From NCBI RefSeq assembly GCF_028736035.1, contig NZ_CP117866.1:1054001-1118000 (forward strand): 64,000 nt of DNA. Reading direction: 5' to 3'. Position 1 is the first letter of the stretch. Each line of letters opens with the position of its first letter. The notes beneath the pieces were generated by a model. It was not told the origin of the DNA. It did no database searches and worked only from the letters and a program-made list of their open reading frames with translations. Below are positions 52,352 through 60,721 of this stretch, one piece after another. Source of the stretch: Streptomyces sp. T12 (lineage in GTDB: Bacteria > Actinomycetota > Actinomycetes > Streptomycetales > Streptomycetaceae). Both the position numbers and the translations under genes were made by a program.

Positions 52352-53776
52352 ATGGCGCCGGAACGCACCGCGCGTCCGGGGGCTTTGAGCCTGCCCGGCA
52401 TGCGCAATTCCGCACTCGCGTCGGCGGCCCTCACCTCGGTGGCACTGCTCGCCCAGACGGCCAACGCCGCCCCCTCCCCCGGGGACGAGGCACCGAGCCG
52501 CGAGGAGGTCAGCCGACGGGTCAGCTCCCTCTACGACCGGGCCGAGTCCGACACGGGAACCTTCAACGCCACCCGCGCCGCGGCGACGGGACCGCGCAAG
52601 CGTGCCGACCGGCCGACGGGCGCCGGAGGCACAACCACCGCCGCGGCCCGGGGCGATGAGGGCAGACGCAGCGACCCCGCTCTCGACAACATCGCCCGGC
52701 AGTGGTTCGACGTGGCCCGCTCGAAGCTGGGTCCCACCGTTCCGGCGGCGCTGCCGGCCGACAGGATGCCGGAGCGACCCGCCGAGGCGCGGCGCGCCCG
52801 CCCGGCGCAGGGTGCGGGGGACGGTCTCACGGACCGCGGGCGGGAGGCGTCCGGCCGGCCCGTACTGGAGTTGCCCGCCGCACCGGTCGCCGAGTTGACG
52901 TCCGCTCAGGTCACGGGGACGGCTCCCGTCGCGGAGCTGACCGCAGGCCCGATGGCCGCCCTGCCTGGCGCCCCGGAGGCACCGCAGGAGGCCGCGCAGA
53001 CCGACTGGAGCACCCGGTCGGCCCTCGCCCTGCCCGCCCCGACCGCCGAGCCGGCGGCCGAACCGAAGGCCGATCCGCAGCAGCGGTCCTCGCTGCGAAC
53101 CGCCAAGGAGCAGAACCAGCGCAAGCTCGCCCGCGCCCGGGAGTTGCTGTCCGCGTACACCGCACCGCAGAGCACGCCGCTCCCGGCGATCGAGCCCCTG
53201 CCCGCCGCCGACACGTGGGGCACTACGCCGGTCGAGCTCCAGCCCTCGGCCGAGACGCAGTGGCAGGCCCTGCAAGCACAGTCCGCAGCCGACCTCACCA
53301 CAGTCCCGCCCGGCACGACGGCCTGGCCCACCGCGCCGAGCCCGAGCGTCGACACCTCCGCGACCACCGTCCCGGGCCAGGCTCTCGACATCGCCCCCGC
53401 CCTCGCCTCGACGGCACCGCAGGACACGCGAGCCACGCGTGCCCTGGACTTCGCCCGCGCCCAGCTGGGCAAGCCCTGCGTCTGGGGCACGACGGGGCCG
53501 GGGGCTTACGACGGCCCCGGCCTCACCCAGGCCGCCTGGAAGGCCGCCGGCATCACACTCCCCCGCACCGCACAGGAGCAGGCGACCGCGGGCCAGGGAG
53601 TCGCCCTCGCCCACCTCGAACCCGGTGACCTGGTCCTCTTCCACATCGGTCACGTCGGCATCTACTCCGGAAACGGCATGATGATCCACGCCCCGGGGCC
53701 GGGGGCGGCCATCCGCGAGGAGTCGATCCACTACGCCGGGGAGCCGGCGATCCACAGCGCGATACGGCCCGCCTGA
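52352..53776 (+). CDS. Secreted NlpC/P60-like protein with degenerate catalytic site
   Basis: 474 residues. Signal peptide in the first ~38 residues (GMRNSALASAALTSVALLAQTANA-A), then ~320 residues rich in Ala/Pro/Thr with a coiled stretch (EQNQRKLARARELLSAY) and a C-terminal NlpC/P60 domain from about residue 360. In active homologues the catalytic Cys lies in YDCSGLT; here the codons read YDGPGLTQAAWKAAG, so Cys and the following Ser are replaced by Gly-Pro. The His region GHVGIYSGNGMMIHAPGPG is intact and a Cys occurs in KPCVWG. The protein is therefore probably a non-catalytic wall-binding or regulatory homologue, unless the site is a sequencing error. Controlled by the c-di-AMP riboswitch upstream; ends at a strong terminator. 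Confidence 0.85.
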   Translation: MAPERTARPGALSLPGMRNSALASAALTSVALLAQTANAAPSPGDEAPSREEVSRRVSSLYDRAESDTGTFNATRAAATGPRKRADRPTGAGGTTTAAARGDEGRRSDPALDNIARQWFDVARSKLGPTVPAALPADRMPERPAEARRARPAQGAGDGLTDRGREASGRPVLELPAAPVAELTSAQVTGTAPVAELTAGPMAALPGAPEAPQEAAQTDWSTRSALALPAPTAEPAAEPKADPQQRSSLRTAKEQNQRKLARARELLSAYTAPQSTPLPAIEPLPAADTWGTTPVELQPSAETQWQALQAQSAADLTTVPPGTTAWPTAPSPSVDTSATTVPGQALDIAPALASTAPQDTRATRALDFARAQLGKPCVWGTTGPGAYDGPGLTQAAWKAAGITLPRTAQEQATAGQGVALAHLEPGDLVLFHIGHVGIYSGNGMMIHAPGPGAAIREESIHYAGEPAIHSAIRPA

Positions 53777-53791
53777 GCCATCGACAGGACC

Positions 53792-53828
53792 ACCACCCCG
53801 CCTTCCGCCAGGCGGGGTGGTCTTCTTT
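53792..53828 (+). terminator. Rho-independent terminator
   Basis: 11-bp perfect stem ACCACCCCGCC/GGCGGGGTGGT with an 8-base loop followed by CTTCTTT, 15 bases after the NlpC/P60-like stop. Confidence 0.9.
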
Positions 53829-53894
53829 GCCTCCGGGCCGCCCAGCCAGAACACCGCTCCACCTCGGCTTTGTCGATACGTCCTGACAAACCCA

Positions 53895-53923
53895 TTGACA
53901 TCATCTGCGCGCAGCCGCATAGT
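53895..53923 (+). promoter_or_regulatory. Promoter of the sugar-binding lipoprotein gene
   Basis: TTGACA (53895-53900), 17-base spacer and CATAGT (53918-53923). The operator at 53930-53947 overlaps the expected start point, so a bound repressor would block it. Confidence 0.65.
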
Positions 53924-53929
53924 ACCTGC

Positions 53930-53947
53930 CACTAGAGCGCGCTAGTG
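53930..53947. promoter_or_regulatory. LacI-type operator CACTAG-N6-CTAGTG (copy 1)
   Basis: CACTAGAGCGCGCTAGTG has perfect 6-base arms around AGCGCG. A nearly identical site (56275-56292) lies in the promoter of the TIM-barrel/MFS operon, next to the LacI gene, so all are probably controlled by that regulator. Confidence 0.75.
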
Positions 53948-54038
53948 AAGCGCTCCAGTCGGTATCCAACGGGCGGTACCCGTGACCCTCCCCCCACCTG
54001 AGAACCCGCCCCGACCAGCACAGCGAGGTGCATGGGAC

Positions 54039-55043
54039 ATGCGCAGACACCACCGAGCCGCGACACTGACCGCTGCCGCCCTGGCCGCCGGCCTGTTCGC
54101 CGCGGGATGCTCCAGCAGCTCCGGCGGAAAGGCGTCCGAGGAGGGCTCCGCGGACGCTTCGGCGGGCAAGGCCACCACGCCCCGGATGACCGTGGCCATG
54201 ATCACCCACGCGGCTCCCGGTGACACCTTCTGGGACCTGATCCGCAAGGGGGCCGAGGCCGCCGCCGCCAAGGACAACATCAAGCTCGTCTACTCCAGCG
54301 ACCCCAGCGCGGGCAACCAGGCCAACCTGGTGCAGAACGCGATCGACCAGAAGGTCGACGGCATCGCCCTCACCGCGGCCAAGCCGAGCGCCATGAAGGC
54401 CGTGGTGGCCAAGGCCACGTCGGCCGGCATCCCGGTCGTCGGCTTCAACTCCGGCCTGGACGACTGGAAGGACCTCGGCCTGCTCGAGTACTTCGGACAG
54501 GACGAGAACATCGCCGGCAAGGCCTTCGGTGAGCGGCTCAACGAGACGGGCGCCAAGCACGCCCTCTGCGTCATCCAGGAGCAGGGCCATGTCGCCCTGG
54601 AGGCCCGCTGTGCCGGCCTGAAGAAGGGGTTCGAGGGCAAGACGGACATCCTCTACGTCAACGGCACCGACATGCCGTCCGTGAAGTCGACGATCACCGC
54701 CAAGCTCCAGCAGGACTCCTCCATCGACCAGGTGGTCACCCTCGGCGCCCCCTTCGCGCTGACCGCCGTGCAGTCGGTGTCCGACGCGGGCGCCAAGGCC
54801 GAGGTCGCGACCTTCGACCTCAACAAGGAGCTGGTCACGGCCGTCCAGGACGGCAAGGTCGAGTTCGCCGTCGACCAGCAGCCCTACCTGCAGGGCTACT
54901 TGGCGGTCGACTCGCTGTGGCTGTACAAGACCAACGGCAACTTCAGCGGCGGCGGCACCGCTCCGGTGCTGACCGGGCCCGCGTTCATCACCAAGGACAA
55001 CGTCGACGCGGTCGCGGAGTTCGCGGCCAAGGGCACGCGCTAG
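54039..55043 (+). CDS. Sugar ABC transporter substrate-binding lipoprotein (ribose/inositol type), orphan
   Basis: 334 residues. Lipobox FAAGC (Cys24), then a Peripla_BP_4 type ligand domain (AMITHAAPGDTFWDLIRKGAEAAAAKDNIKLVYSSDPSAGNQANLVQNAIDQKVDGIAL, AVDQQPYLQGYLAVDSLWLYK). ATG at 54039 is preceded by AGGTGCATGGGAC; the frame from 53982 has no ribosome site. Neither permease nor ATPase genes follow; the next gene is convergent. It probably supplies a transporter encoded elsewhere, or acts as a sensor. Shares its operator with the neighbouring inositol-like genes. Confidence 0.88.
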   Translation: MRRHHRAATLTAAALAAGLFAAGCSSSSGGKASEEGSADASAGKATTPRMTVAMITHAAPGDTFWDLIRKGAEAAAAKDNIKLVYSSDPSAGNQANLVQNAIDQKVDGIALTAAKPSAMKAVVAKATSAGIPVVGFNSGLDDWKDLGLLEYFGQDENIAGKAFGERLNETGAKHALCVIQEQGHVALEARCAGLKKGFEGKTDILYVNGTDMPSVKSTITAKLQQDSSIDQVVTLGAPFALTAVQSVSDAGAKAEVATFDLNKELVTAVQDGKVEFAVDQQPYLQGYLAVDSLWLYKTNGNFSGGGTAPVLTGPAFITKDNVDAVAEFAAKGTR

Positions 55044-55063
55044 GCGCGTACATGGACAGGCGG

Positions 55064-55097
55064 GGTCGGCCGTGGCCGCGACGGGGCGCGGCCGACC
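55064..55097. terminator. Hairpin after the binding-protein gene
   Basis: 9-bp stem GGTCGGCCG/CGGCCGACC with a 16-base loop, 20 bases after the stop, between convergent genes; no U-tract. Confidence 0.5.
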
Positions 55098-55155
55098 TCG
55101 CCGCTGTTCGTTCTCAGGCCGGCCCCTCGCCGCTGTTCATTCTCAGGCCGGCTCC
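55098..55155. repeat. Two tandem 29-bp copies spanning the end of the LacI gene
   Basis: Copy 1 55098-55126 and copy 2 55127-55155 differ at two positions. Copy 2 contains the stop codon of the leftward LacI gene, so the duplication repeats the gene's last few bases and stop just downstream. Confidence 0.8.
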
Positions 55156-56186
55156 TGCGGGGCCGGCCCGCTGCTGCCCCGGACGACGAGTTTGGGGTCC
55201 AGAACGGCCTCGCGGGGCTCCAGTTCCGGGTTCTGCAGCCGGTCCACGGCGAAGCGGACCGCGTTCTCGGCCATGAGGACCGCGTCCTGGCGGACGGTGG
55301 TGAGGCCGATCGGCATCAGATGGGAGAGATGACTGTCGTCGTAGCCGACCACGGACATGTCGCGCGGGACCTCGACGCCCGCCCGCGTCAGGGTCATCAA
55401 CAGGCCCATCGCACAACGGTCGTTGCCCGCGAGGACCGCCGTGGGCAGGGGCAGCCCCCGGTCGCGCTCGGCCAGCAGCATCCGGCCTGTCTCGATGCCC
55501 GACTCCTCGGTGTGCGCGCCGGGGATCACCCGCTGCTCGGCCTCCAGCCCGTGCCTGCGCATCGCGGCCCGGTACGCGCGCCGCCGCTCGGCCGAGCCGG
55601 GGCCGCGCCCGCCGTCGATGTGCACGATCCGGCGGTGGCCCAGTTCCACGAGGTGGTCCATGGCCTGCCGGACGCCCTTGCCTTCGGCGCTGTGCACGAA
55701 GTCCACGCGCGCCTGGGGCACCCGGCGGCTGACCGAGACGGTGACGGTACGGCGGCCGAGTGCGTCGAGGTAGGCGGGATCCGCGTCGGGGCCGAGGAGG
55801 ATCACCGCCTCGCAGCGGTGGCCGAGCAGCGCCTCGACGGCCTTTTCCTCGCTGCGGCCCTCGGCGGCGGCGGAGAGCAGGACGTCGTAGCCGAGCCGCT
55901 CGGCCTCGGGGTAGATGCCGGCGACGAGGTCCATGTGGAAGGACTGGTGGACGGTGAACATCACGCCGAGGGCGCGGCTGCGGCCGCGGGCGAGCAGCCG
56001 GGCCGCATTGTCGGGGCGGTAGCCGATCTCGTCGGCGACGCGCAGCACCCGCTCGCGGGTCTCACGGCTCGCACCCGGCAGGTCGCGGAAGATGATCGAG
56101 ACGAGGGCTCGGGACACACCCGCCTTCTCGGCGACGTCCGCCATCGTGGGCCGCTGCCTGCCCGATGCATCCACCTGTGAACCCAC
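55143..56186 (-). CDS. LacI family transcriptional regulator
   Basis: 347 residues. Helix-turn-helix and hinge at residues ~14-62 (TMADVAEKAGVSRALVSIIFRDLPGASRETRERVLRVADEIGYRPDNAARLLARGRS) and a C-terminal periplasmic-binding-like effector domain (LAGNDRCAMGLLMTLTRAGVEVPRDMSVVGYDD). The GTG start at 56186 has GAAGG abutting it; GTG at 56174 is equally possible. Divergent from the inositol-like operon and convergent with the binding-protein gene; the two operators CACTAG-N6-CTAGTG/A are the probable targets. Confidence 0.92.
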   Translation of the reverse strand: MGSQVDASGRQRPTMADVAEKAGVSRALVSIIFRDLPGASRETRERVLRVADEIGYRPDNAARLLARGRSRALGVMFTVHQSFHMDLVAGIYPEAERLGYDVLLSAAAEGRSEEKAVEALLGHRCEAVILLGPDADPAYLDALGRRTVTVSVSRRVPQARVDFVHSAEGKGVRQAMDHLVELGHRRIVHIDGGRGPGSAERRRAYRAAMRRHGLEAEQRVIPGAHTEESGIETGRMLLAERDRGLPLPTAVLAGNDRCAMGLLMTLTRAGVEVPRDMSVVGYDDSHLSHLMPIGLTTVRQDAVLMAENAVRFAVDRLQNPELEPREAVLDPKLVVRGSSGPAPQEPA

Positions 56187-56239
56187 CCTTCGACGCAGAT
56201 CACCTTAGCCGGGTCTCGAAATCTCCCGGCAACAAGCTA

Positions 56240-56292
56240 TTGACATGACATTTGGACCAGGGTCATCGTACTCGCACTAGAGCGCGCTAGTA
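56240..56292 (+). promoter_or_regulatory. Promoter plus LacI-type operator (copy 2) of the inositol-like operon
   Basis: TTGACA (56240-56245), 18-base spacer and CATCGT (56264-56269) followed by CACTAGAGCGCGCTAGTA (56275-56292), one base different from the operator at 53930. A partial third half-site, GAGCGCGATAG, follows directly. Confidence 0.7.
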
Positions 56293-56354
56293 GAGCGCGA
56301 TAGACGATCTGTGGATACGTCCCTGACGTCCGTCCCCTCCCCGAAGGACTTGTC

Positions 56355-57314
56355 ATGGCAACGGCGCCAACCTCGCTCCGCACCACTGCGGGCAACCTGT
56401 GCCTGGGCTCGGCCCCCGACTCGTGGGGCGTCTGGTTCCCCGAGGACGACCAGCAGGTCCCGTACACCCGCTTCCTCGACGAGCTGGCCCGGGCGGGTTA
56501 CCGGTGGCTGGAGCTCGGGCCGTACGGCTACCTCCCCACCGACCCGCAGCGGCTGAAGGAAGAGCTGGACGCTCGCGGCCTCCAGGTCTCCGGCGGCACC
56601 GCCTTCGGTGCACTGCACCGGCCCGAGGCATGGGACGCGATGCTCGCCCATGTCCGCCAGGTCGCGGAGCTCACCGCCGCCGCGGGCGCCCATCACCTGG
56701 TCCTCATCCCGCCCATGTACCGGGACGAGAAGACCGGGGCGTTCACCGAGTCGCCGGAGCTGACCGCCGAGCAGTGGGCCGGCTTCGGCAAGGCCGCCGA
56801 CCGGCTCGGCAGGCTGCTCCTCGACGAGTACGACGTACGCCTGGTCGTCCACCCGCACGCCGACAGCCACATCCAGACCCAGCCGGAGATCGAGCGGCTG
56901 CTCAACGAGTCCGACTCCCGCTACACCAACCTGTGTCTGGACACCGGGCACGTCGCCTACGGCAGCGGTGACAACCTCGACCTGATCCGGCGCTTCGGCG
57001 AGCGCGTCGGGTACGTGCACATCAAGCAGATGGACCCGGAGATCCTCGCCCAGGTCGCGGCCGAGGACCTCTCCTTCGGCGAGGCCGTCAAGCGCGGCGT
57101 GTGCGTCTCGCCCCCGGCCGGCGTGCCGAAGCCCGCCGACGTGGTGGCCGAACTCGCCCGGCTGGACGCCGAGTTGTTCGTGATCGTCGAGCAGGACCTG
57201 TACCCCTGCGCACCGGACGTACCGCTCCCCATCGCCGTGAGCACCCGTCAGCACCTGGCGGGCTGCGGCCTGGCGGGTACCCGGCGCCCGACGCTCACGA
57301 CTCTCGACCGGTGA
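56355..57314 (+). CDS. TIM-barrel sugar isomerase/dehydratase (IolE-like, AP_endonuc_2 family)
   Basis: 319 residues of the xylose-isomerase-like/AP_endonuc_2 fold. The opening GSAPDSWGVWFPEDD and the metal-site residues in ELGPYGYLP, VVHPHADSHIQ, LCLDTGHVAYG and YVHIKQMDPE match inosose dehydratase or related 2-keto-inositol enzymes. First gene of the operon with the MFS porter and IolG-like dehydrogenase. Ribosome site GAAGG is nine bases upstream. Exact substrate is inferred from neighbours. Confidence 0.82.
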   Translation: MATAPTSLRTTAGNLCLGSAPDSWGVWFPEDDQQVPYTRFLDELARAGYRWLELGPYGYLPTDPQRLKEELDARGLQVSGGTAFGALHRPEAWDAMLAHVRQVAELTAAAGAHHLVLIPPMYRDEKTGAFTESPELTAEQWAGFGKAADRLGRLLLDEYDVRLVVHPHADSHIQTQPEIERLLNESDSRYTNLCLDTGHVAYGSGDNLDLIRRFGERVGYVHIKQMDPEILAQVAAEDLSFGEAVKRGVCVSPPAGVPKPADVVAELARLDAELFVIVEQDLYPCAPDVPLPIAVSTRQHLAGCGLAGTRRPTLTTLDR

Positions 57315-57325
57315 GGAGACGGCCC

Positions 57326-58750
57326 ATGGACGTCAGGGACGACGCGACACAGACCCCCTCCCCCGTCACGGACGACGCCCCGCCGGCGGTCTCCCGCAGG
57401 CTGCGGCTCATCACCGTCATCGCCACCTTCGGCGGGCTCCTCTTCGGCTACGACACCGGCGTCATCAACGGCGCCCTGCCGTACATGACCGACGATCTGG
57501 GCCTGACCCCGGTCACCGAGGGCATGGTCACCAGCTCGCTCCTGCTGGGGGCCGCGCTCGGTGCGGTGACCGGCGGACGGCTGTCGGACGCGCGCGGACG
57601 GCGCCGTACGATCCTCACCCTCGCGGTGCTTTTCTTCATCGGCGCGCTGGGCTGCACGCTGGCACCCACGACCGCCGTCATGGTCGTCGCCCGGTTCGTG
57701 CTCGGCCTCGCGGTCGGCGGCGCCTCGGTGACCGTGCCGGTCTACCTCGCCGAGGTCTCGCCCGCCGAGCGGCGCGGCGCGCTGGTCACCCGTAACGAAC
57801 TCATGATCGTCAGCGGCCAGTTGCTGGCGTTCACCTCCAACGCGATCATCGCCCAGGTGGGCGGCGAGTCCGGTGGGGTGTGGCGCTGGATGCTGGTGAT
57901 CGCCACCGTCCCGGCCGTCGTGCTCTGGTTCGGCATGCTCGTGATGCCGGAGAGCCCGCGCTGGCTCGCCTCCAAGACCCGCTTCAGCGAGGCCCTGGAC
58001 GTGCTCAAGCAGGTCAGGTCGCAGCAGCGCGCCGAGGCCGAGCTCGCCGAGGTGTCCGCGCTCGCCGTCAAGGAGGAGCAGGAGAAGCTCGGCGGCTGGC
58101 AGGACATGAAGGCCACGCCGTGGGTGCGCAAGCTGATGTTCGTCGGTTTCGGCATCGCCATCGTGCAGCAGATCACCGGCGTCAACACGATCATGTACTA
58201 CGGCACCCAGATCCTCACCGACGCCGGCTTCGCCGCGGACAGCGCGCTCACGGCGAACATCGCCAACGGCGTCATCTCGGTGCTGGCCACCTTCGTCGGC
58301 ATCTGGCTGCTCGGCCGGGCCAACCGCCGCCCGATGCTGATGGCCGGTCAGCTGGGCACCACCGTCGCCCTGCTGCTGATCGGCGTCTTCTCCCTGGTGC
58401 TCCCGCCCGGTGACGGCCGGGCCTACGCCGTGCTCGCCATGACCGTCACCTTCCTCGCCTTCCAGCAGGGCGCGATCTCGCCGGTTACCTGGCTGATGCT
58501 GTCGGAGATCTTCCCGATGCGGATGCGTGGCTTCGGGATGGGTGTCGCGGCCGTGGTGCTGTGGCTGACCAACTTCGTGATCGGACTGGTCTTCCCGTCG
58601 CTGGTCTCCGGTATCGGGATCTCCAACACCTTCTTCCTGTTCGTGGTGGCGGGTGTCTTCTCGCTCGCCTTCGTGAAGCGCTACGTCCCCGAGACGAAGG
58701 GCCGCTCGCTCGAAACCCTCGAGGCCGAACTCCGGGCGCGCTACTCCTGA
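57326..58750 (+). CDS. MFS sugar porter (inositol/hexose-type)
   Basis: 474 residues, twelve membrane helices. Sugar-porter signatures GGLLFGYDTGVINGALPYM, GRRRT in loop 2-3, PESPRWL after helix 6 and PETKGRSLE at the end. GAGGAG precedes the ATG at 57326; the upstream frame to 57101 lies inside the preceding gene. In this operon the most likely substrate is inositol or a related cyclitol, imported with protons. Confidence 0.88.
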   Translation: MDVRDDATQTPSPVTDDAPPAVSRRLRLITVIATFGGLLFGYDTGVINGALPYMTDDLGLTPVTEGMVTSSLLLGAALGAVTGGRLSDARGRRRTILTLAVLFFIGALGCTLAPTTAVMVVARFVLGLAVGGASVTVPVYLAEVSPAERRGALVTRNELMIVSGQLLAFTSNAIIAQVGGESGGVWRWMLVIATVPAVVLWFGMLVMPESPRWLASKTRFSEALDVLKQVRSQQRAEAELAEVSALAVKEEQEKLGGWQDMKATPWVRKLMFVGFGIAIVQQITGVNTIMYYGTQILTDAGFAADSALTANIANGVISVLATFVGIWLLGRANRRPMLMAGQLGTTVALLLIGVFSLVLPPGDGRAYAVLAMTVTFLAFQQGAISPVTWLMLSEIFPMRMRGFGMGVAAVVLWLTNFVIGLVFPSLVSGIGISNTFFLFVVAGVFSLAFVKRYVPETKGRSLETLEAELRARYS

Positions 58751-58804
58751 TTCCCCCCGTCCCGGGCCTGCCACGGCCGGGCATCGCAGAAAGGACCACC
58801 ACGC

Positions 58805-59821
58805 ATGACTGTGCGCGTAGGCGTCATCGGCGCCGGCTGGATCGGCAAGGAGCACATCCGGCGCCTCACCCACACCGTCACCGGCGCCCGTGTCACCGCG
58901 GTCACGGACATCGACGCCGTACGGGCCGAGGAGGCGGCGGCACCGGTCGGCGCGCGAGTACTGCCCGACGGTGCGGCCGTGGTCGCGGCGGACGACGTCG
59001 ACGCGGTGCTCGTCACCTCCTGGGGCCCCACCCACGCCGAGCACGTGCTGAACGCGGTCGCCGCCGGAAAGCCGGTGTTCTGCGAGAAGCCCCTCGCCAC
59101 CACCGCCGAGGACTGCCTGGGGATCGTCGAGGCCGAGGTCGCCCACGGCCGCCGTCTGGTCCAGGTCGGCTTCATGCGCCGCTACGACACCGGCTACCGG
59201 AAGATGAAGCAGGCCATCGACTCCGGACGCATCGGCGAGCCGCTGATCGTGCACTGCGCCCACCGCAACCCCACCGTCCCCGAGTCCTACACCTCCTCCA
59301 TGGCCGCCCTGGACACGGCGGTGCACGAGATCGACGTCCTGCGTTGGCTGCTGGACGACGAGATCGTCTCCACGCAGGTGGTCACCCCGCGCGCCACGAG
59401 CAAGCGGTTCGCGCACCTCAAGGACCCGCAGATCATGCTCTTCGAGACCGCCAAGGGCGTCCGCATCGACCTGGAGGTCTTCGTCAACTGCCAGTACGGC
59501 TACGACATCCAGTGCGAGGCGGTGGGTGAGGACGGCCTCGTCCGGCTGCCCGACCCCGCCGCGGTCGGCGTACGCACCGCGGGGCAGCACAGCACCGAGG
59601 TCCTCACCGACTGGGTGGGCCGCTTCGCGGACGCCTTCGACACCGAGTTCCGCGAGTGGATCGCGGGCGTCGCGGCCGGCGACGAACCCACCGGCCCCTC
59701 GGCGTGGGACGGCTACGCCGCCACCGTCATCACCAGCGCGACCGTCGAGGCCCTGGAGTCCGGCCGCGTCGTCGCCACCGACCTCAAGCCCCGCCCCGCA
59801 CTCTACGGAGGTGCCGCGTGA
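58805..59821 (+). CDS. Inositol 2-dehydrogenase-like oxidoreductase (Gfo/Idh/MocA, IolG-like)
   Basis: 338 residues. Rossmann [13 protein letters not shown], Lys95 in EKPL, and the catalytic D170-x3-H174 in [14 protein letters not shown]. The stretch [46 protein letters not shown] is typical of inositol 2-dehydrogenases. It should oxidise an inositol to the inosose used by the IolE-like enzyme. Confidence 0.87.
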   Translation: MTVRVGVIGAGWIGKEHIRRLTHTVTGARVTAVTDIDAVRAEEAAAPVGARVLPDGAAVVAADDVDAVLVTSWGPTHAEHVLNAVAAGKPVFCEKPLATTAEDCLGIVEAEVAHGRRLVQVGFMRRYDTGYRKMKQAIDSGRIGEPLIVHCAHRNPTVPESYTSSMAALDTAVHEIDVLRWLLDDEIVSTQVVTPRATSKRFAHLKDPQIMLFETAKGVRIDLEVFVNCQYGYDIQCEAVGEDGLVRLPDPAAVGVRTAGQHSTEVLTDWVGRFADAFDTEFREWIAGVAAGDEPTGPSAWDGYAATVITSATVEALESGRVVATDLKPRPALYGGAA

Positions 59822-60684
59822 AGATCGCCCTCGACCCGTACATGTTCCGCGCGCTGCCCATCGACGCGATGGTGCGCACGGTCGCCGAACTCGGCTACAA
59901 CTACATCGAGTTGTCGCCCCGCGACGACTTCATGCCGTTCTTCCTGCACCCGCGCGCCGACGACGAGCGCATCGCGGAGCTGAGGAACTCCCTGCGCACG
60001 CACGGCGTCCAGCTGTCCTCCGTGCTGCCGCTGTACAAGTGGTCCTCGCCGGACGAGACCGAGCGGCAGGCCGCCGTCCGGTACTGGAAGCGGATGATCG
60101 AGATCACCGCCGATCTCGAATGCCCGCTGATGAACTCGGAGTTCAACGGCCGCCCCGAGCGCGCCGCCGAGAGCGAGGCGGCCTTCTGGCGCTCGCTGGA
60201 GGAACTGCTCCCGGTGTTCGAGCGCGAAGGCATCGCTCTGAACCTGGAGGCGCACCCGGACGACTTCTGCGAGGAGAACACCCCCGCGGTCGACCTGGTC
60301 CGTGCGATCAACAAGCCGTGGGTGAACTACCTCTACTGCGCGCCGCACTCCTTCCACCTGTCGGGTGCGGACCCGAAGGCGGACATCGCGGCGATGATGC
60401 GCTACGCCGGCGACAAGCTCCAGCACGTGCACATCGCGGACTCCTTCAACCACAAGGGCTCCTCCGGCCTGCGCTACATCCTCAACCCGCCCGGCACCCC
60501 GGCCCGTATCCACCAGCACCTGGACATCGGGCAGGGCGAGGTCGACTGGGACGCCTTCTTCGGCACCCTGCGCGAGCTGAACTTCGACGGCGTGGCCACG
60601 GCCTGCGTCTTCGCCTGGGAGGAACGGGCCGAGGAGTCCTCGGCGTTCATGCTGGACCGCATCCGCAAGGAGCTGGCCGCGTAG
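59818..60684 (+). CDS. TIM-barrel sugar isomerase/epimerase (IolH-like)
   Basis: 288 residues ([102 protein letters not shown]). AP_endonuc_2 fold with acid/His metal ligands E, D, H. GTG start at 59818 overlaps the previous stop (GTGA). Second isomerase of the cluster; specificity unknown, IolH-like by position. Confidence 0.82.
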   Translation: MKIALDPYMFRALPIDAMVRTVAELGYNYIELSPRDDFMPFFLHPRADDERIAELRNSLRTHGVQLSSVLPLYKWSSPDETERQAAVRYWKRMIEITADLECPLMNSEFNGRPERAAESEAAFWRSLEELLPVFEREGIALNLEAHPDDFCEENTPAVDLVRAINKPWVNYLYCAPHSFHLSGADPKADIAAMMRYAGDKLQHVHIADSFNHKGSSGLRYILNPPGTPARIHQHLDIGQGEVDWDAFFGTLRELNFDGVATACVFAWEERAEESSAFMLDRIRKELAA

Positions 60685-60721
60685 CAAGCAGCAGTAGCAG
60701 TAGCCTGCCGCGTACGGACGT

